Source of the DNA: Aphelenchoides besseyi
Lineage: Eukaryota; Nematoda; Chromadorea; Rhabditida; Aphelenchoididae
Length of the DNA stretch: 64,000 bases
Assembly: GCA_024699855.1 (NCBI GenBank)
Contig: JAMPIQ010000002.1
Coordinates: 11,966,001 to 12,030,000, forward strand
Direction: 5' to 3'
Part shown: in pieces, positions 51,246 to 63,428 of the stretch
Layout of the letters: each line of letters opens with the position of its first letter
Position numbering within the stretch: the stretch's first letter is position 1
Program-made: the position numbers and the translations under genes
Notes under the pieces: generated by a model
The model's input: the letters and a program-made list of their open reading frames with translations, nothing else
Told to the model about the DNA's origin: nothing
The model's database searches: none

Positions 51246-54200
51246 ATGCGACCGAAAGGCTCCTTCAAGAGTTCAACAACAAATTCTCGACGAACTCCAT
51301 CGACGAAAGATGGCCGAACTAATACGGTAAGCAAAATTTCGTTTTTATTCTACGAATTTTCAGATACCCTCCGATCTCGAATTCAATCGGTTGTCGGAAA
51401 AAGAACTCAACGAAAAGTTGTCGCCGTTTCTGGTCGGTTAGCCGGAGTTTTGTGTTTATTTTCATGACTTGTAGGCGACTTTCAACGTTGGTCAATCTTC
51501 ATTTAAGACAATGCAAAGGGGTGCAAAAGAGGAGTTTTTGAAGCAATGCTTGAAACGAAGCTCCTCAAAAACTTCACTGAACGCCGAAAATGTACGTGTG
51601 TTTGGTCAACTTTGTTTATTCTTGATTTCAGAGTGCAATTGAAGTGGCTCAACGATTTGCTCGACTTGCAGCAGCATCACAATACGATTGTTTAACCATT
51701 CTAAAGGAGCTTAAAAATCTTCGAGTTTTCTTGACTGCCGAAGGACTCGATTGGCTTCAAGGATTTTGCGAAGCCGGTGGTGCGAGTACGATGGTCAATT
51801 TTATCGATCGTATAAGTGATATAACGGAAAACAACATTTCAAAGGTACCACAGGCCTTTGAGGATCAGCTGATTGCTGGGATTATCAGTGAACATATGAA
51901 ATGTGTACGCGGCATACTGAATAATACGGTTGGTGGATTAGTGTATGCAAAATTTACAATAAAATGTTTAGTATGGACTGCGTTATTGTTGTGTGCGGAA
52001 TTTCAATGTTTTCGCCAATCTCATCAATTTGCTTCGTGTTTGTAACAAAACTACACGTAAAGAATACGATTCAATAAAAGAAGAGATTCTTCGATTACTT
52101 AACGTGATTTCACTTCTTGAAGAAGGTGACACGGAATCCCAATCTGGGTTAGTTTAAGCTTTGATTTACTAATTTCTTCTTAAGTTTTCAACTTTTGCTC
52201 AATGGACTGGATTTGGTGGGCAGGAAGCATCGAAAGCCGCGTTTTCAAGTTCTGGTTAACTGTCTCGAATGCCAAGCAGCTACAGTAAGTAGTTTTGTTT
52301 TTGTGACTGTGAACAGTGACGTCTATTTAGTTGCATGCTCTTCGTCTTATTTTCATCATTTTCGATAGGACTGATGAGGAAGAGTGGAAAGTTCGAGTGA
52401 TGTGGCGACGCGAGTTATGGGCACTCGGTTTTGGCAAACATTTTGACGTAAGCTAACATGTTCATAGTTGGAGCATATAGTTGTATTTTACAGCGGTTAT
52501 TATCGTCAAATCCGTCGGCTGAAATTTTACAACTATTGAACGATTTTTCTAGTCAGTGGAAAACCGATGCTCAGAATTTGAACAAAAAGAACCTTGTTTT
52601 GTATGTTACGATCTTTTGAGTGTTTACTTCCGTTTGCAGATCAGAAAAAGCCGATTCGAAAGAGCTGAACGGAGCTTGTGAGAAGTATTTTCAAGATGCA
52701 GATTGCGGTTTTATGTGGAACGATATTCTTGTTCGTCTTCTCATCTTAAGTTCAACGAGTTCGGATGTGTGAGTGATAGCAAATCTTAGACTTATATCGT
52801 TTAATGATTTTAGATTTAAAGATGCAATTTGTGTTCGCAACTTCATTTCTGAACTTGTATTTTTTGGAGAGGACTTTAATAAGGACTTACAAGCACAAAA
52901 GAAGTTTTCCAGTAAGCGACTATTACTTTTAAGATATTATGTGTGTTTTAGACGATTTGATTTGCATGTCGATGCATAACGACGTTGATCACCTGAAATC
53001 ACGTTTACAAAAAGCCGTAGACGAGAAGCAACAAGTTCAATCGTATCAGGATTCGTATTTCTCTAACATTTCAAAGTTACAAGCCGAAAACGAACAACTA
53101 AGAGCACATGTAAGTTAATCGTTTTATATTGTTTGATAGTATTCTTTAGATCCAAAACTCTTCCTTGCCGATTCCTGAAAAATCGGTAATCAACTTGCTT
53201 CCTCCGAAAGACTTCAAACCATCTGAAATTATGCCAAATGTATCTGTCAAATCGTCTGCTCCTCCTCCACCTCCGCCAGTACCAAGTGCTGCAAGTCTGA
53301 AACCAAACGGTGGAATCCCTCAGCCCGCTGCTACAGCTAAACAAGGAGTTCCTTTACCACCACCTTTACCATCAAACACGAAAGCCCCACCGCCTCCCGG
53401 ACCTCCACCGCCATTGAATGCTCCATTTGGCAACGTGAAAGTCGCTCCACAGTTACCATCGTATTTGCAACCCAAAAATGAGGCCATGACCGATGTTGCG
53501 ACGAGAAAAATTGTCCAATGGGAAGAATCAAAGGTGCGATCATGCATCCCAAGTTATAACTCAATGGTTACTTTAGATTCCATCGCGAATGATCAAAGAC
53601 AACTCGATTTGGACAAAATATCAAAATGTTGAGCGCGAATTTGCAACCGACAAACTTTACGTAGCTCTCAAGTCAAAGTTTTCACGTCCCGAGTCAAGTA
53701 AACCGGCTCACGTGTTTAAACGTAAGCTCAAAGAACCAGTGGTAGTGAAGAACGAGAAACAATTACAAATGTGGGGTAAGTTGTTAAGTTTAAGATTCAA
53801 TTGTAATCCTGAGTTTGTAGACATTCTCGGCGCACGTACGATACCCGATGTGAAAGCGTTTAAGACGGCACTTTTACTCGTTGATCTTAAATATCTTTCC
53901 GAGGACACGGTTTCATTGGTTCAAGGAGCGTTGTTAGAACCCAACGTTTTGAAACAGTTACGAGAAACTCCGATCGAAAAGTTTGAAAACGCACCAAATG
54001 GAGAACAAGTACTTTGGATCTATATGAAATAACTTATACCTGTTGCCTTTTAGTTGATTGCTACTCTTTCACACATCAAGGACTTGGCAAATCGACTACG
54101 TTCAATTCACCTACTAATTACTTTTAAGAAGACTATTGAGCGTGTCCGTTCAAACGCGTCGACATTTGCCGAAGCCTGCGATGAGATCAGAAACTCCTCA

Positions 54201-55291
54201 GGACTTGGTGCATTCGCTGTCTTGGTTTTGGTCTGCGGAAACTATATGATGCGAACAAAAGCGAATCGACAACTCTGTTACGGTTATCTTATGCGTCTGT
54301 TGCCAAAGGTTGGTGTTTTCAAGGCAACAGTAGTACAAAAGAAGATTTTAGCTAATCGAAACAAAGGATGTACTGAACAAGCAAACACTATTGGATCATC
54401 TGATTCTTCTGTTCGACAAAGCAACCGATCAAAAATACGTGGAGTTTCCAGCCAAAGATTTCGTTCAAGTGGAACGAGCAAAACATCTTATTTTTTCGGA
54501 TGTAATCAAATCGATTGACGAACTGCACTCGGAAATCAAACGCGTTTCCACTTATTCCAAGACATTTGTGAAACAGTCAGAAGACGACCAATTGGGAAGG
54601 ATCCTCGAGACCATCGTACCGCAATACACGTCGGAAATCGAGAATCTTCTCTACGTAAGTAGTTGCTATCGTATAAACAAGCTTTCCCTGTTTTCAGCTC
54701 AAAAAAAGCGTGGAATCAAAAGCAGCTGAAATCGAACGTTATTTTTGTTTTGATGCAAAATCGGAATCAAAGAACAAGTACACATTAGAAGATTTAATTC
54801 GTGATATCTTTATCTTTTCCACGCTCTACAAGGTAAAAGTTACTCGTGCTGAAGATTTTCATTGTATTGATTTCCAGAGTTCGTACAAAAAACTAACCGA
54901 GGAAACAGTGAAGCCGACGACCACACATAATGCTTACATGGGCAAGGCTCGTGAACGAGTTAAGAAGCCACCGTTGGGACGGTTAACTGGAAATAGCGAT
55001 AATTTGTTGGAACGACTTGAACAAACGTTGGCCACGAACAACTATCGAATGGCTAAAACACCTCGGAAAGGTCGGCCTTTTTGTACGCTAATTCGTATTC
55101 GTGTTTTAGTTCCCACAGAAGACCGAGTGAAAAGATTCCATCAAAAGGTCGATCAGAGGGATTTGGAGAGCAAACTTCCTGCAAACTCATCTCACAACAA
55201 CAAAGAAAATGCGCGTCCACAACGAACAAACCCGAGAGTATCATCGTCTATCGATCTGGATTCCTTGTGCTTAAAAGTCAAAGAGCTTTGA
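51246..55291 (+). CDS. Diaphanous-related formin (actin nucleator)
   Basis: Formins nucleate and elongate actin filaments, with Rho GTPases relieving autoinhibition. The ATG at 51246 gives MRPKGSFKSSTTNSRRTPST. The N-terminal armadillo-type GBD/DID region includes SAIEVAQRFARLAAASQYDC, LRVFLTAEGLDWLQGFCEAG and EEEWKVRVMWRRELWALGFG. A coiled coil follows (LKSRLQKAVDEKQQVQSYQD). The Pro-rich FH1 (about 53250-53430) has APPPPPPVP and APPPPGPPPPL. FH2 (about 53480-54900) includes IVQWEESK-IPSRMIKDNSIW, then CDEIRNSSGLGAFAVLVLVC and GNYMM, and ends KKSVESKAAEIERYFCFDAK. The tail has a DAD-like amphipathic motif (SDNLLERLEQTLATN) followed by basic residues (KTPRKGRPF). Order and domains match the Diaphanous (worm CYK-1-like) group. 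Stop TGA at 55289-55291. Confidence 0.92.
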
Positions 55292-55600
55292 TGGATTTGA
55301 ATAATGTCCATTTAACGTTCCCGATTTCCAGTTTCTTCTTGCATTTTACTTTAAACTTGATACTGCAAAATATGCTCTTATTATCATCTACACCTCGTGA
55401 TTTTTATTGTGAATACATAAAACTGTAGACCTTTTCGAATTTGTAGATGGATTATTGATGGCAACTTCAAAAACAAATACGATAACCTTCTCTTCAGTAG
55501 GAAGTCAACTCTACTCTTGTAACAGTTGACTATCGAAGACGAAAAGAAAGCCCGGTGGTTTGGCTTTTTGACAGTACTTTTGTGTTAATAGTTTGAAGTG

Positions 55601-58089
55601 ATGAGTTACGGTTCTGTTCCACCACCGGATTGTTTACGTGGTCGTGAAGATGCGCCGAATTGGGAGAAAAAACGTGCAGAAGAAGCGAAAGTTCAAGAAG
55701 TTGGTTTTTCAATGCTTTTCTTTGTTTTACATTCTTAATTTAGTATAACAACATGACCTCCGGCTATAAATCATCTGCAAAAAGACAACAAGATGGGAAT
55801 GAAGATGAGTAAGTTTTTTGCGTTTATTTCTACTTCTATTGTCTTTTCAGTTATTTCGACGATTCCGACGAAGAGAAAACAACTCCAAGCTCTTCGAACA
55901 AAGCGTTAGCAACAGAAGAAGACGATGAAGATGAGTTGGATGCGTTTATGGCGGAAATCAATGAACAAGCGCAGAAGGATGTGACTGACAGCAAGAAACG
56001 TGAAGAAAAAGCAGTGGCAGGAGTCGAATCGGAAGGTGGAGGAAAAGGTCGAGATGACATCGACGAGGACGACATGCAAGAGTCGTATTTCAAATTTCTC
56101 GAAGACTACAAAGAAAAACACCAAGAGACTGCGGAGGACAATTACGAATACGACGAAGACGGAAACGTTATTTGGACTTGGAAGAAGACTATTGATCCAC
56201 TGCCACAAATCGATCACTCTCAACTTCCATATGGCGATTTTGTTCGTCATTGTTATACCGAGCATGAAGACATTCAACGACTCACTCCGATTGAAGTTTT
56301 TGATCTACGGAATACTCTCGACATTCGGGTTTTTGGCAATGATCCTCCGAAGCCGTGTGTCAGCTTTGCGCACTTTGGGTTCAACGAAAAGCTGATGAAT
56401 CGGTTGCAACGCGCTGAATTCGAAAAGCCAACTCCGATTCAAGCTCAAGTCAGTTTCTTCGTTTGATTATACCGTTAAAAACAATTTTAAGGCGATTCCT
56501 GCCGCACTTTCTGGTCGTGATGTTTTGGGTTTGGCGGCAACGGGAAGTGGAAAGACTCTCGCTTACGTGCTACCAGCGATCGTGCATATTCTCTCACAAC
56601 CAGAGCAGGAATACAAGTCCGTAGGTCCATTTGTTGTGATTGTTGTACCGACTCGAGAATTGGCGCTTCAAGTCTACGAAGAAGCTCGACAATTCGGACA
56701 TGCTTTCGGTTTGCAAGTAGTTTGTGCTTACGGCGGTGGAAACAAATACGAACAACAGAAGGCACTACAAAACGGTGCAGATATCTGTATCTGTACGCCG
56801 GTAATGGAAACCAAACGATAGAAAATATGCTTTCTGTATTGTAGGGTCGTCTGATTGATTTGATTAAAATCGAGGCCACAGATTTCATTCGAACAAGTTT
56901 TCTGGTTTTCGACGAAGCGGATCGTATGTTCGATTTAGGTTTCGGTGAGTGCAGAGTTTCACTCAATAGAAACGGTTGTTTTATGATTTCAGAAGCTCAA
57001 GTTCGTTCAATCTCCGATCACATTCGACCGGATCGTCAGTGTTTGATGTTCAGTGCAACTTTTCAACCAAAAATCGAGAAGTTAGCTTCTTACGCACTAC
57101 ACAATCCCGTGAAAGTTCTGTGCGGAGAAGTGGGCGAAGCAAACACCGATGTTACTCAACAAGTGCACGTGCTTCCCAATGCTGATGCTAAATGGCATTG
57201 GCTATTCACTCGAATAGTTCAATTCGCTTCCGGTTGGTCATTTTTGTTGAACTCTACAGAAACAATCTTGTGGTTTAGAAGGCAAAGTTTTGGTTTTTGT
57301 TACGAAGAAAACGGATGCCGAAATAGTTGCGGAAAAACTGCGCCAACGAGATGTAGAGCTCGTGCTTCTTCACGGCGATATGCTTCAATACGAAAGAAAT
57401 GAACGATTGGGAATGTTCAAGTCGAGAATACCGGTTCTCGTAGCAACAGATGTAGCAGCTCGTGGTTTGGACATACGTGAGATTCGAAATGTCGTGAATT
57501 TTGATGTTGCTCGGGATATCGACACACACGTTCATCGAATCGGTCGAACGGGAAGAGCTGGACAAGGCGGGACAGCGTACACACTTATGACGGAAAAGGA
57601 CAAAGAATTTGCTGGCCCGTTAATGAAGAGTTTGGAGAATGCAGGACAAGAAGTACCGAGTGCCTTGATCGAATTGGCAAAAGCTTCCAAATGGTACGCA
57701 GAAAACGGAACCCGAACTGCTGCTGCCGGTCGTCCACGACTTGGATTGGGTTACTCTGAGAAACCGAAGAATGCAGCTTATGATCCCGTTGCTCTGCTCT
57801 CCAAACCATCTAGTTCGCAGACTCCGACGTTCAACAAAGCGATTGAACGAGCCAAAGGCGTGGCCGAGAGCTCGACCGGTGTTGCTCTCAGTCGTTACGA
57901 TACAATGCGTCAAGTCTTGAAGGTGAGACAGAAATTGACATTCTAAATATTAGACTTCAGGCGTCATTTCGTGGCACATTCACAAAAGCAACGACGGACG
58001 ATGTACCCGCTCAAGTCTTCACAGATCCAACGCCTTCGAGCCGACAAGTTGATGGACCATCTTCAAAGAAGAAGTCGCGGTGGAATTGA
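55601..58089 (+). CDS. DDX42: DDX42-family DEAD-box RNA helicase
   Basis: DDX42 is an RNA helicase linked to the SF3b complex of the U2 snRNP. The ATG at 55601 gives MSYGSVPPPDCLRGREDAPN. An acidic N-terminal region contains YEYDEDGNVIWTWKKTIDPL, then PQIDHSQLPYGDF and PPKPCVSFAHFGF, blocks specific to DDX42. Helicase motifs in order: Q (FEKPTPIQAQ), I (AATGSGKT), Ia (PTRELALQ), GG (YGGG), Ib (TPGRLID, split by an intron at about 56803-56844), II (DEAD in LVFDEADRMFD), III (SAT in LMFSATF), IV (VLVFVTKK), V (ATDVAARGLD) and VI (HRIGRTGRAG). The protein ends SSKKKSRWN, as DDX42 proteins end in KKSRW. TGA is at 58087-58089. It is shorter than human DDX42, mainly lacking the long Gly/Ser/Arg C-terminal tail. 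Motif I has Ala where many relatives have Lys (AKTGSGKT). Confidence 0.95.
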
Positions 58090-58124
58090 ATTGTTTCTTT
58101 CTTTTCATTTGTTAAATTGCCCTG

Positions 58125-58130
58125 AATAAA
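58125..58130 (+). terminator. Poly(A) signal AATAAA
   Basis: Lies 36 nt after the DDX42 stop codon, the expected position for a short worm 3' UTR. Confidence 0.55.
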
Positions 58131-58365
58131 CATTTGTCCACGCTATATAGTTATTTTAAGAGTAACTTTTTGTTGTAAACAAACTATACTCAAGAAAACA
58201 AGTGTGAATCTTTCCTACAAAAAAGAAGGCGTTCTGCCAAAACCGAATTGTCTGCTCGTTGTGTTGAAAGAATGTTGTTTATTCGGTCGTGAGCGGGCTT
58301 CTTGATTCGGTTTTCATATGCGGATTTTCAGTTTTTTGTCGTTCCACAGTTCACCAGCAGTCACG

Positions 58366-58933
58366 ATGCTTGATCAAGAGGAGGTAAGTGATCTCCTAAA
58401 CTTTTGCTTCTATTTTGCTTTTGGATTTTATCTTTGAGCCAAAAATACGATCCGTCCTATTACTTAACTTAGTCGTACAATCATTTTGATGCCCTCATCG
58501 ATGACATCAGCCAAACGAAACCGGAGCCGATTGGAGAAGTTTACGATGTTGAACACTTAAGCGCCGCTACGTTTCCAACTCCTTCATTTCCTGTTAAAGG
58601 ATACATCTACGGTCGCAATTTGCGTTACATGGTTCCTTTGGTTGTTCAACGATCCAAAAAATCGTATTTAAGTTCAGTACACGTCTGGTTCTTAATCGAC
58701 ACTAGCGCCCCGTTCACGTGCTTGACGTTCAAAACGCTCGAAGCTCTTCGTGGTGCTGGAAACTTCATCGACCGTTCGGTGGAGAGGAAAAAATGCTCCG
58801 AATGTGGAAAGCCAGTGGAAGAGGACGATCCAAGAAACGACGCAATTTATCCGATGGCTATTCACGTTTGTTTCTGGTCCTTGATAAGTGAATAACGAAA
58901 TATTTACGTATTCAGTCACATAGAGATGCGTGA
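58366..58933 (+). CDS. Small protein with retropepsin-like DTSA motif
   Basis: The ATG at 58366 (MLDQEE) is followed by an intron (GTAAGT...ACTTAG, about 58384-58473) and an exon starting SYNHFDALIDDISQTKPEPI. It goes on GYIYGRNLRYMVPLVVQRSK, then VHVWFLIDTSAPFTCLTFKT, LEALRGAGNFIDRSVERKKC, SECGKPVEEDDPRNDAIYPM. The hydrophobic strand plus DTSA followed by a Cys/Leu resembles the active-site loop of retropepsin-type aspartic proteases (usual D-T/S-G-A). Gly is replaced by Ser, and no partner ILG strand is seen, so activity is doubtful. The 3' end is uncertain: the simplest splice stops at 58931-58933, while another donor would add about 30 residues (MRDRRDGKIVCRSKMFPATR) to a stop at 59013. 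The family is not recognised. Confidence 0.5.
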
Positions 58934-59015
58934 TAGAAGAGATGGGAAAATTGTTTGTCGATCCAAAATGTTCCCAGCAACTCGACGATTACTTCGAGTA
59001 ACCAATGGAATTTGA

Positions 59016-62000
59016 TCATTAAACTCTTGGTATTCCCTTTTCGGCTGTTTTCGTGAAACTTCTTTCGTTGAACAAAAGAATGCAGAACAATCGATTAGAC
59101 AGCAATTTTAAATATCAGTTTTATCAAACTAACAAGTGTTGTAAACGGCAGCCGCTTACCAGTGCTTTTCTGTGTGATTTCATCAAAACCAATGGCTCGT
59201 ACGCACTGACGAGACGTCGCCGTTCCTTTTCGTGAAAGTGTTTCCTACTCGCTTATTTACACGATTAACGTTTAGCACCGTTCAAGCAGACTTCCGTATG
59301 TACGAGCGGTTCGTTGATCAGAGAAGAATAATTGACTGTGATTACAAGATTTGTTATAATATTTGGCGCGGGCGTCGACATCTCATGAAATCTGTTTTTA
59401 TGCTTTTAGCAAAATGAACTAACAATCTGAAGGAAGGAGAGTGGGTTGACAGTTCGAAATGCCTACGATCCAAAGAAACATCTCGACGGAGCTGAACGGT
59501 AAGCAAAATACGAAACAACTGAAACTTTTATCCGATGGTTTACGTTCACTTGATGTTCTTTCTAATCTGCCCGCACGTGTATTCGAAGATTGTTGTTGGG
59601 TATGGTGGGCACTCAACGGTGAATGTTCGTCATAAATTTCATGATTCTCGTTTTGTAGTCCACATGCTGTTGTCTTGTTGACTATTTTTGTTGAGGTTGT
59701 GTGTTGGACGGGAGTGCATATGCGCTGCGTGTTTCAGCTAACCGTTCACACACTTCTGCAAAGCTCCAAAAACTAAACCACCGGCATTCGCTTGTGTTTG
59801 GCGTTTTTTACGTGAGACCGTCTTTTTGTTTCAAACATTTTGTTCAGTACCTTTTATGTTAAATTTGTCTTCTCATTATCCGGCTTTGGAATGTTGGCGG
59901 CTTCTCGACAGCGGAATGTGCACTCGAGGTGGAAAATACATTTTCATTTCTCAAATTACATTCTTCATGCATTTTGGTTTATCGGAACAGAAGTCAAACA
60001 AATCTCGGAAGATCGGAGAATAACACCGTTGCTTTCGGAAATAGGTGAATTCTCGTATGTACCAGCTGGTGGGTTGCCTAGAAGCGATAAAGCAAATTAA
60101 ATGGTCAGCCCGCTTGTTTGGTTGCGCAGTCGAGGATAAACAGCAACTGGACCGTCGAATTAACACTACCAATTAAGACCGAGTGCATGGAACCTACAAT
60201 CTCAAATTTCTACGACCCACCGGTTGCCTGTGGTATGATTTGCGAGCTTAGAATTTACAGGATGCAGTACTTGAATACCATATACCTTCATGCCATTAAA
60301 ATTATAAGCTTCCGCATTTTGCAACGTCCAATTTCTTCGAAATGGTTCTTTCGCTTCGAGATGAATGTGTCGTTTATTAAGAGGGAAATGGCGTGTGGAG
60401 TCGCTTAGTTGGTATGCTCAGCAATTGCTCGTTTTATTAGCTCATTCGGAAAGTTGGTTATAATTAAGTTGTTTCTTCTAATTCGACATTGTCGGAAACC
60501 ATCAAAACGGTAGACGTTGAACCACAATCGACACCAAACTCGCCCTTCAAACAAACGATCGCTTTTCTTCGTGAGTTTTCAGGTAGTCGAGTGTTTGGTG
60601 GGTTTGGTGTGATCACTTCGAAACGGATTTGTAAATAACAATCGTGGTTTCTCGATCACTGACTAACAGTAATATTCTGCGGTATGAATAGAACGTCGAG
60701 AAAGTTTTCTGTCAAAACAAATCGAAGGAAGGCAGGTATTTCTAACAGAAGTGATTCGAAATTTCTGAGGAATTTTGCGCATTTGAGTTGATTTGTAGTT
60801 GTCGCAGAAATCTCATAAGAAAAACCCTCTGGTTTTCTTCTCGTCTTTGCACGACGGCAAGACAGCGACCTCCTCCTGCGTTCTTCGCCATGCACTCTAA
60901 CCCGCCTTTGACCCAACTACATGCTTTTGTTGAGCTCTCTTTGAAAGGTGAACGATTTTTTCGACGAAATCCACGACGTTTTCTTCGTTCAACGACTTCG
61001 CTGTGGTCAGTGAAAGTCAACGAATTTTGTTGTGTGCGCGAGCGGCGTGAAAGCCCGTCGCCTTTGATCTCATTGACGATTGGATGCTTGTCCTCTGATT
61101 GTATTTGCGATTGAACGAAGAGCTGTGGTCGTATTCTGTTGTTTATTTTGAGCTCATTCTCTGATTTGTATCGAGCTATTTTGCGAGAAAATAGACCTTC
61201 GTATTCGTTGAATTCAGGAGCGTGAATTGGAGGGGATACAAAGAAACTTGCAGTTTTTGACGGTCACATTCACGAATTTTAATTGCTGTGTGAAGATTTT
61301 TGTTGTTTGTTCGAAGCGCAAGTTTTATGAAGAGCATTTTCAACTTCGTACACAACGCACACAACGCACGTTACATCGAAACGGTCGACTAGAGCACAAA
61401 AAGAGCGCTGGGAACGTTTGTGAACTGCAAACAGGATGAGCTCGAAAATTGTGCTCGTTCGCATAGAACGATTAAGGTTTTTACCCAAACATTCGACTTT
61501 CATTTTTTAATTTAAGCCACGTAGTGTGCTCCGTCAATTGAAAGCGCATCACTTGATCTTGATTTTGTTTGCTGCCCTTCGACACAAATGTCCGTCGTGG
61601 TTTTATTTGTCATTTGTTGTCGGCGCTGTTCGTTTCTGCTGATTATGCGATAGGGAAGACGAGACGTTTCTAGTGTTGTGAGCCCCAAACATTCTTTTCT
61701 CGGTTCTTAATTTCATTGTCGCAACCAATAACTCTTATGCTCGTGTTTCACACGACCTTCAGTTAATTGTTTCTGCGAGCATATAAGGGAAAATTGAACT
61801 GTCCGTTAGCCATCTACTTCCTTCCGACACTTGTTGCTATGCGCGCATTATCGAACTTTGGTTGCTGGGCCTTCCATGAGGCTCGAGGTTTTGTGAATGC
61901 AATGGGCAACTGCGTGTATAGAAACACCGGCGCCCAGACAATAAACATGATTAGCAGCGTTTGAGCGGCGGCTTTTCGTTTTTCGAAAACTGCGCACGCT

Positions 62001-63428
62001 TTTTCTGTGCAGGTAAATCCGTCAGTTGCCGCTCGCAACTGATAGGCTTCAGAGTTTTAGAGACTACGAGGTGTGACACAAAAAAGCGAAGTCCAACGGC
62101 AAGAGTAACAAAACGCGACTAATGGGCTCCTCACTGTGGTCTTCCACCGAGCGTGTGCTGTTGCCGTTGAATTGTCGTGTATGTGCGTGCAACAAGACCG
62201 CTGGCAAATTTTGGGTGCGACTAGACGAGAAACGTGGGGGGAGGAAACAAAAGGGGGGTGGCGAAGAGACAACCCGAAACGTTCCGTGTGTTTTTTTCTG
62301 TATCAACGAACGTTTCTGTCTACGGCACTCGGTCAGAAGCTTCGTCGTGGCCGTTGTGTTGTTATGTTTCATTTGAACCGCGCCCTCTTTGTCACTTCCC
62401 CGTACACGCAAAATGCCGCGTACGCGCTCGGTTCATAATAGCTTTTGATATGGAGTTATTTACTCGTCTTACGCGCCCTCCAACCAAATCAAAAAGCATA
62501 TCTCTGACGACCCTTAACATTTTTGTCATGTGAAAGTTTCGTCTGAGTTTTGTTTTCGATTTTCTCTACGTTTTTTTCGCTGTTACCTTTCGCTTGGACC
62601 GTTTTTTGTTTTGCAGTTCACTTATCATTTGGCCTCCAATTATACATTTGAAGCGGGAACTGCTGACGAAAATCGTTGCTGCAAATGGCGATACGTCAGT
62701 CGCTAACTTCTTATCAGCAACATTTCGACTAGGCAAGTACTGCGCGCTTCACTTTGTTTAAACTCCATCACCCCGCAAGGGGCAGAATTTGCGGTCGCTT
62801 TCGCGAGTTGACGGAACGCATTTTCGATCGATTCCACTTTTTTGGTGTATAGACCTCGAGCACGCATTCAATCACGTGTTACCTTCGACTTCTCTGTGTC
62901 AAAATTGCATGTTGTGATCAAATGGACATTGAAGTTGACGATTAGCGTTGTTTTTCAAGTTTGATTTCTTTAAAATCTGTGGACTTGTTGGCTTTGTTTA
63001 AAGTACTATTCTTGAGTATGACATTTATAAGACTGAAAGCTTTCAATTGGTTAATTAGAAGTGCATTACGTTGAGGAAAGTAGAAATTTAAGGGAATAGG
63101 GAGTGCGTGAAATCGAATTTCTCGATTCACAGAAGACAAACATTTGGGGGAAAAACGCGCAAATTGTTTGCTACTGGCCGTGGATATGCATATTAATGTT
63201 TGGTTTGTCTGCGAGTATTTTGATTCGTCTCTTATTTGCTCATTCTCGTTTATATCCGTGACTGTTTTGTTAGCTGCAAAAGAGAGGTTATTTTGTTTAT
63301 GAAAAGTGGCCTTTCCTATCCGGATCATCTCCTCGAATTTTAAAATTCCTTGTATTTCAGGCCGAAAACGTCGCGCAACCGACGAAATTTTTGTGGACGA
63401 GTTCACGGATCGTTCGGGAAACACCGCA
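59016..63428. other. Long region upstream of mdt-15, no gene supported
   Basis: This 4.4-kb stretch lacks a convincing gene. A 58-residue frame at 59460-59636 (MPTIQRNISTELNGKQNTKQ, then LPARVFEDCCWVWW) has a natural start and stop but no signal peptide or partner. T-rich tracts and acceptor-like sites (TTTGCAG near 62610, TTTCAG at 63355-63360) suggest 5' untranslated exons and a long first intron of mdt-15. Confidence 0.45.

Noticed and set aside
55906..56277. Minus-strand frame rich in Phe and Val that looks like membrane segments
   Set aside because: It is antisense to the acidic N-terminal exon of DDX42; GAA/GAC codons read backwards give Phe, Val and Leu.
60656..61114. Open frames on both strands with basic residues
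   Set aside because: Mutually antisense, no start context or domain; taken as non-coding.
62064..62411. Overlapping open frames on both strands in a CpG-richer stretch
   Set aside because: All three or four frames are open by composition; none has features of a gene, and it fits upstream sequence of mdt-15.
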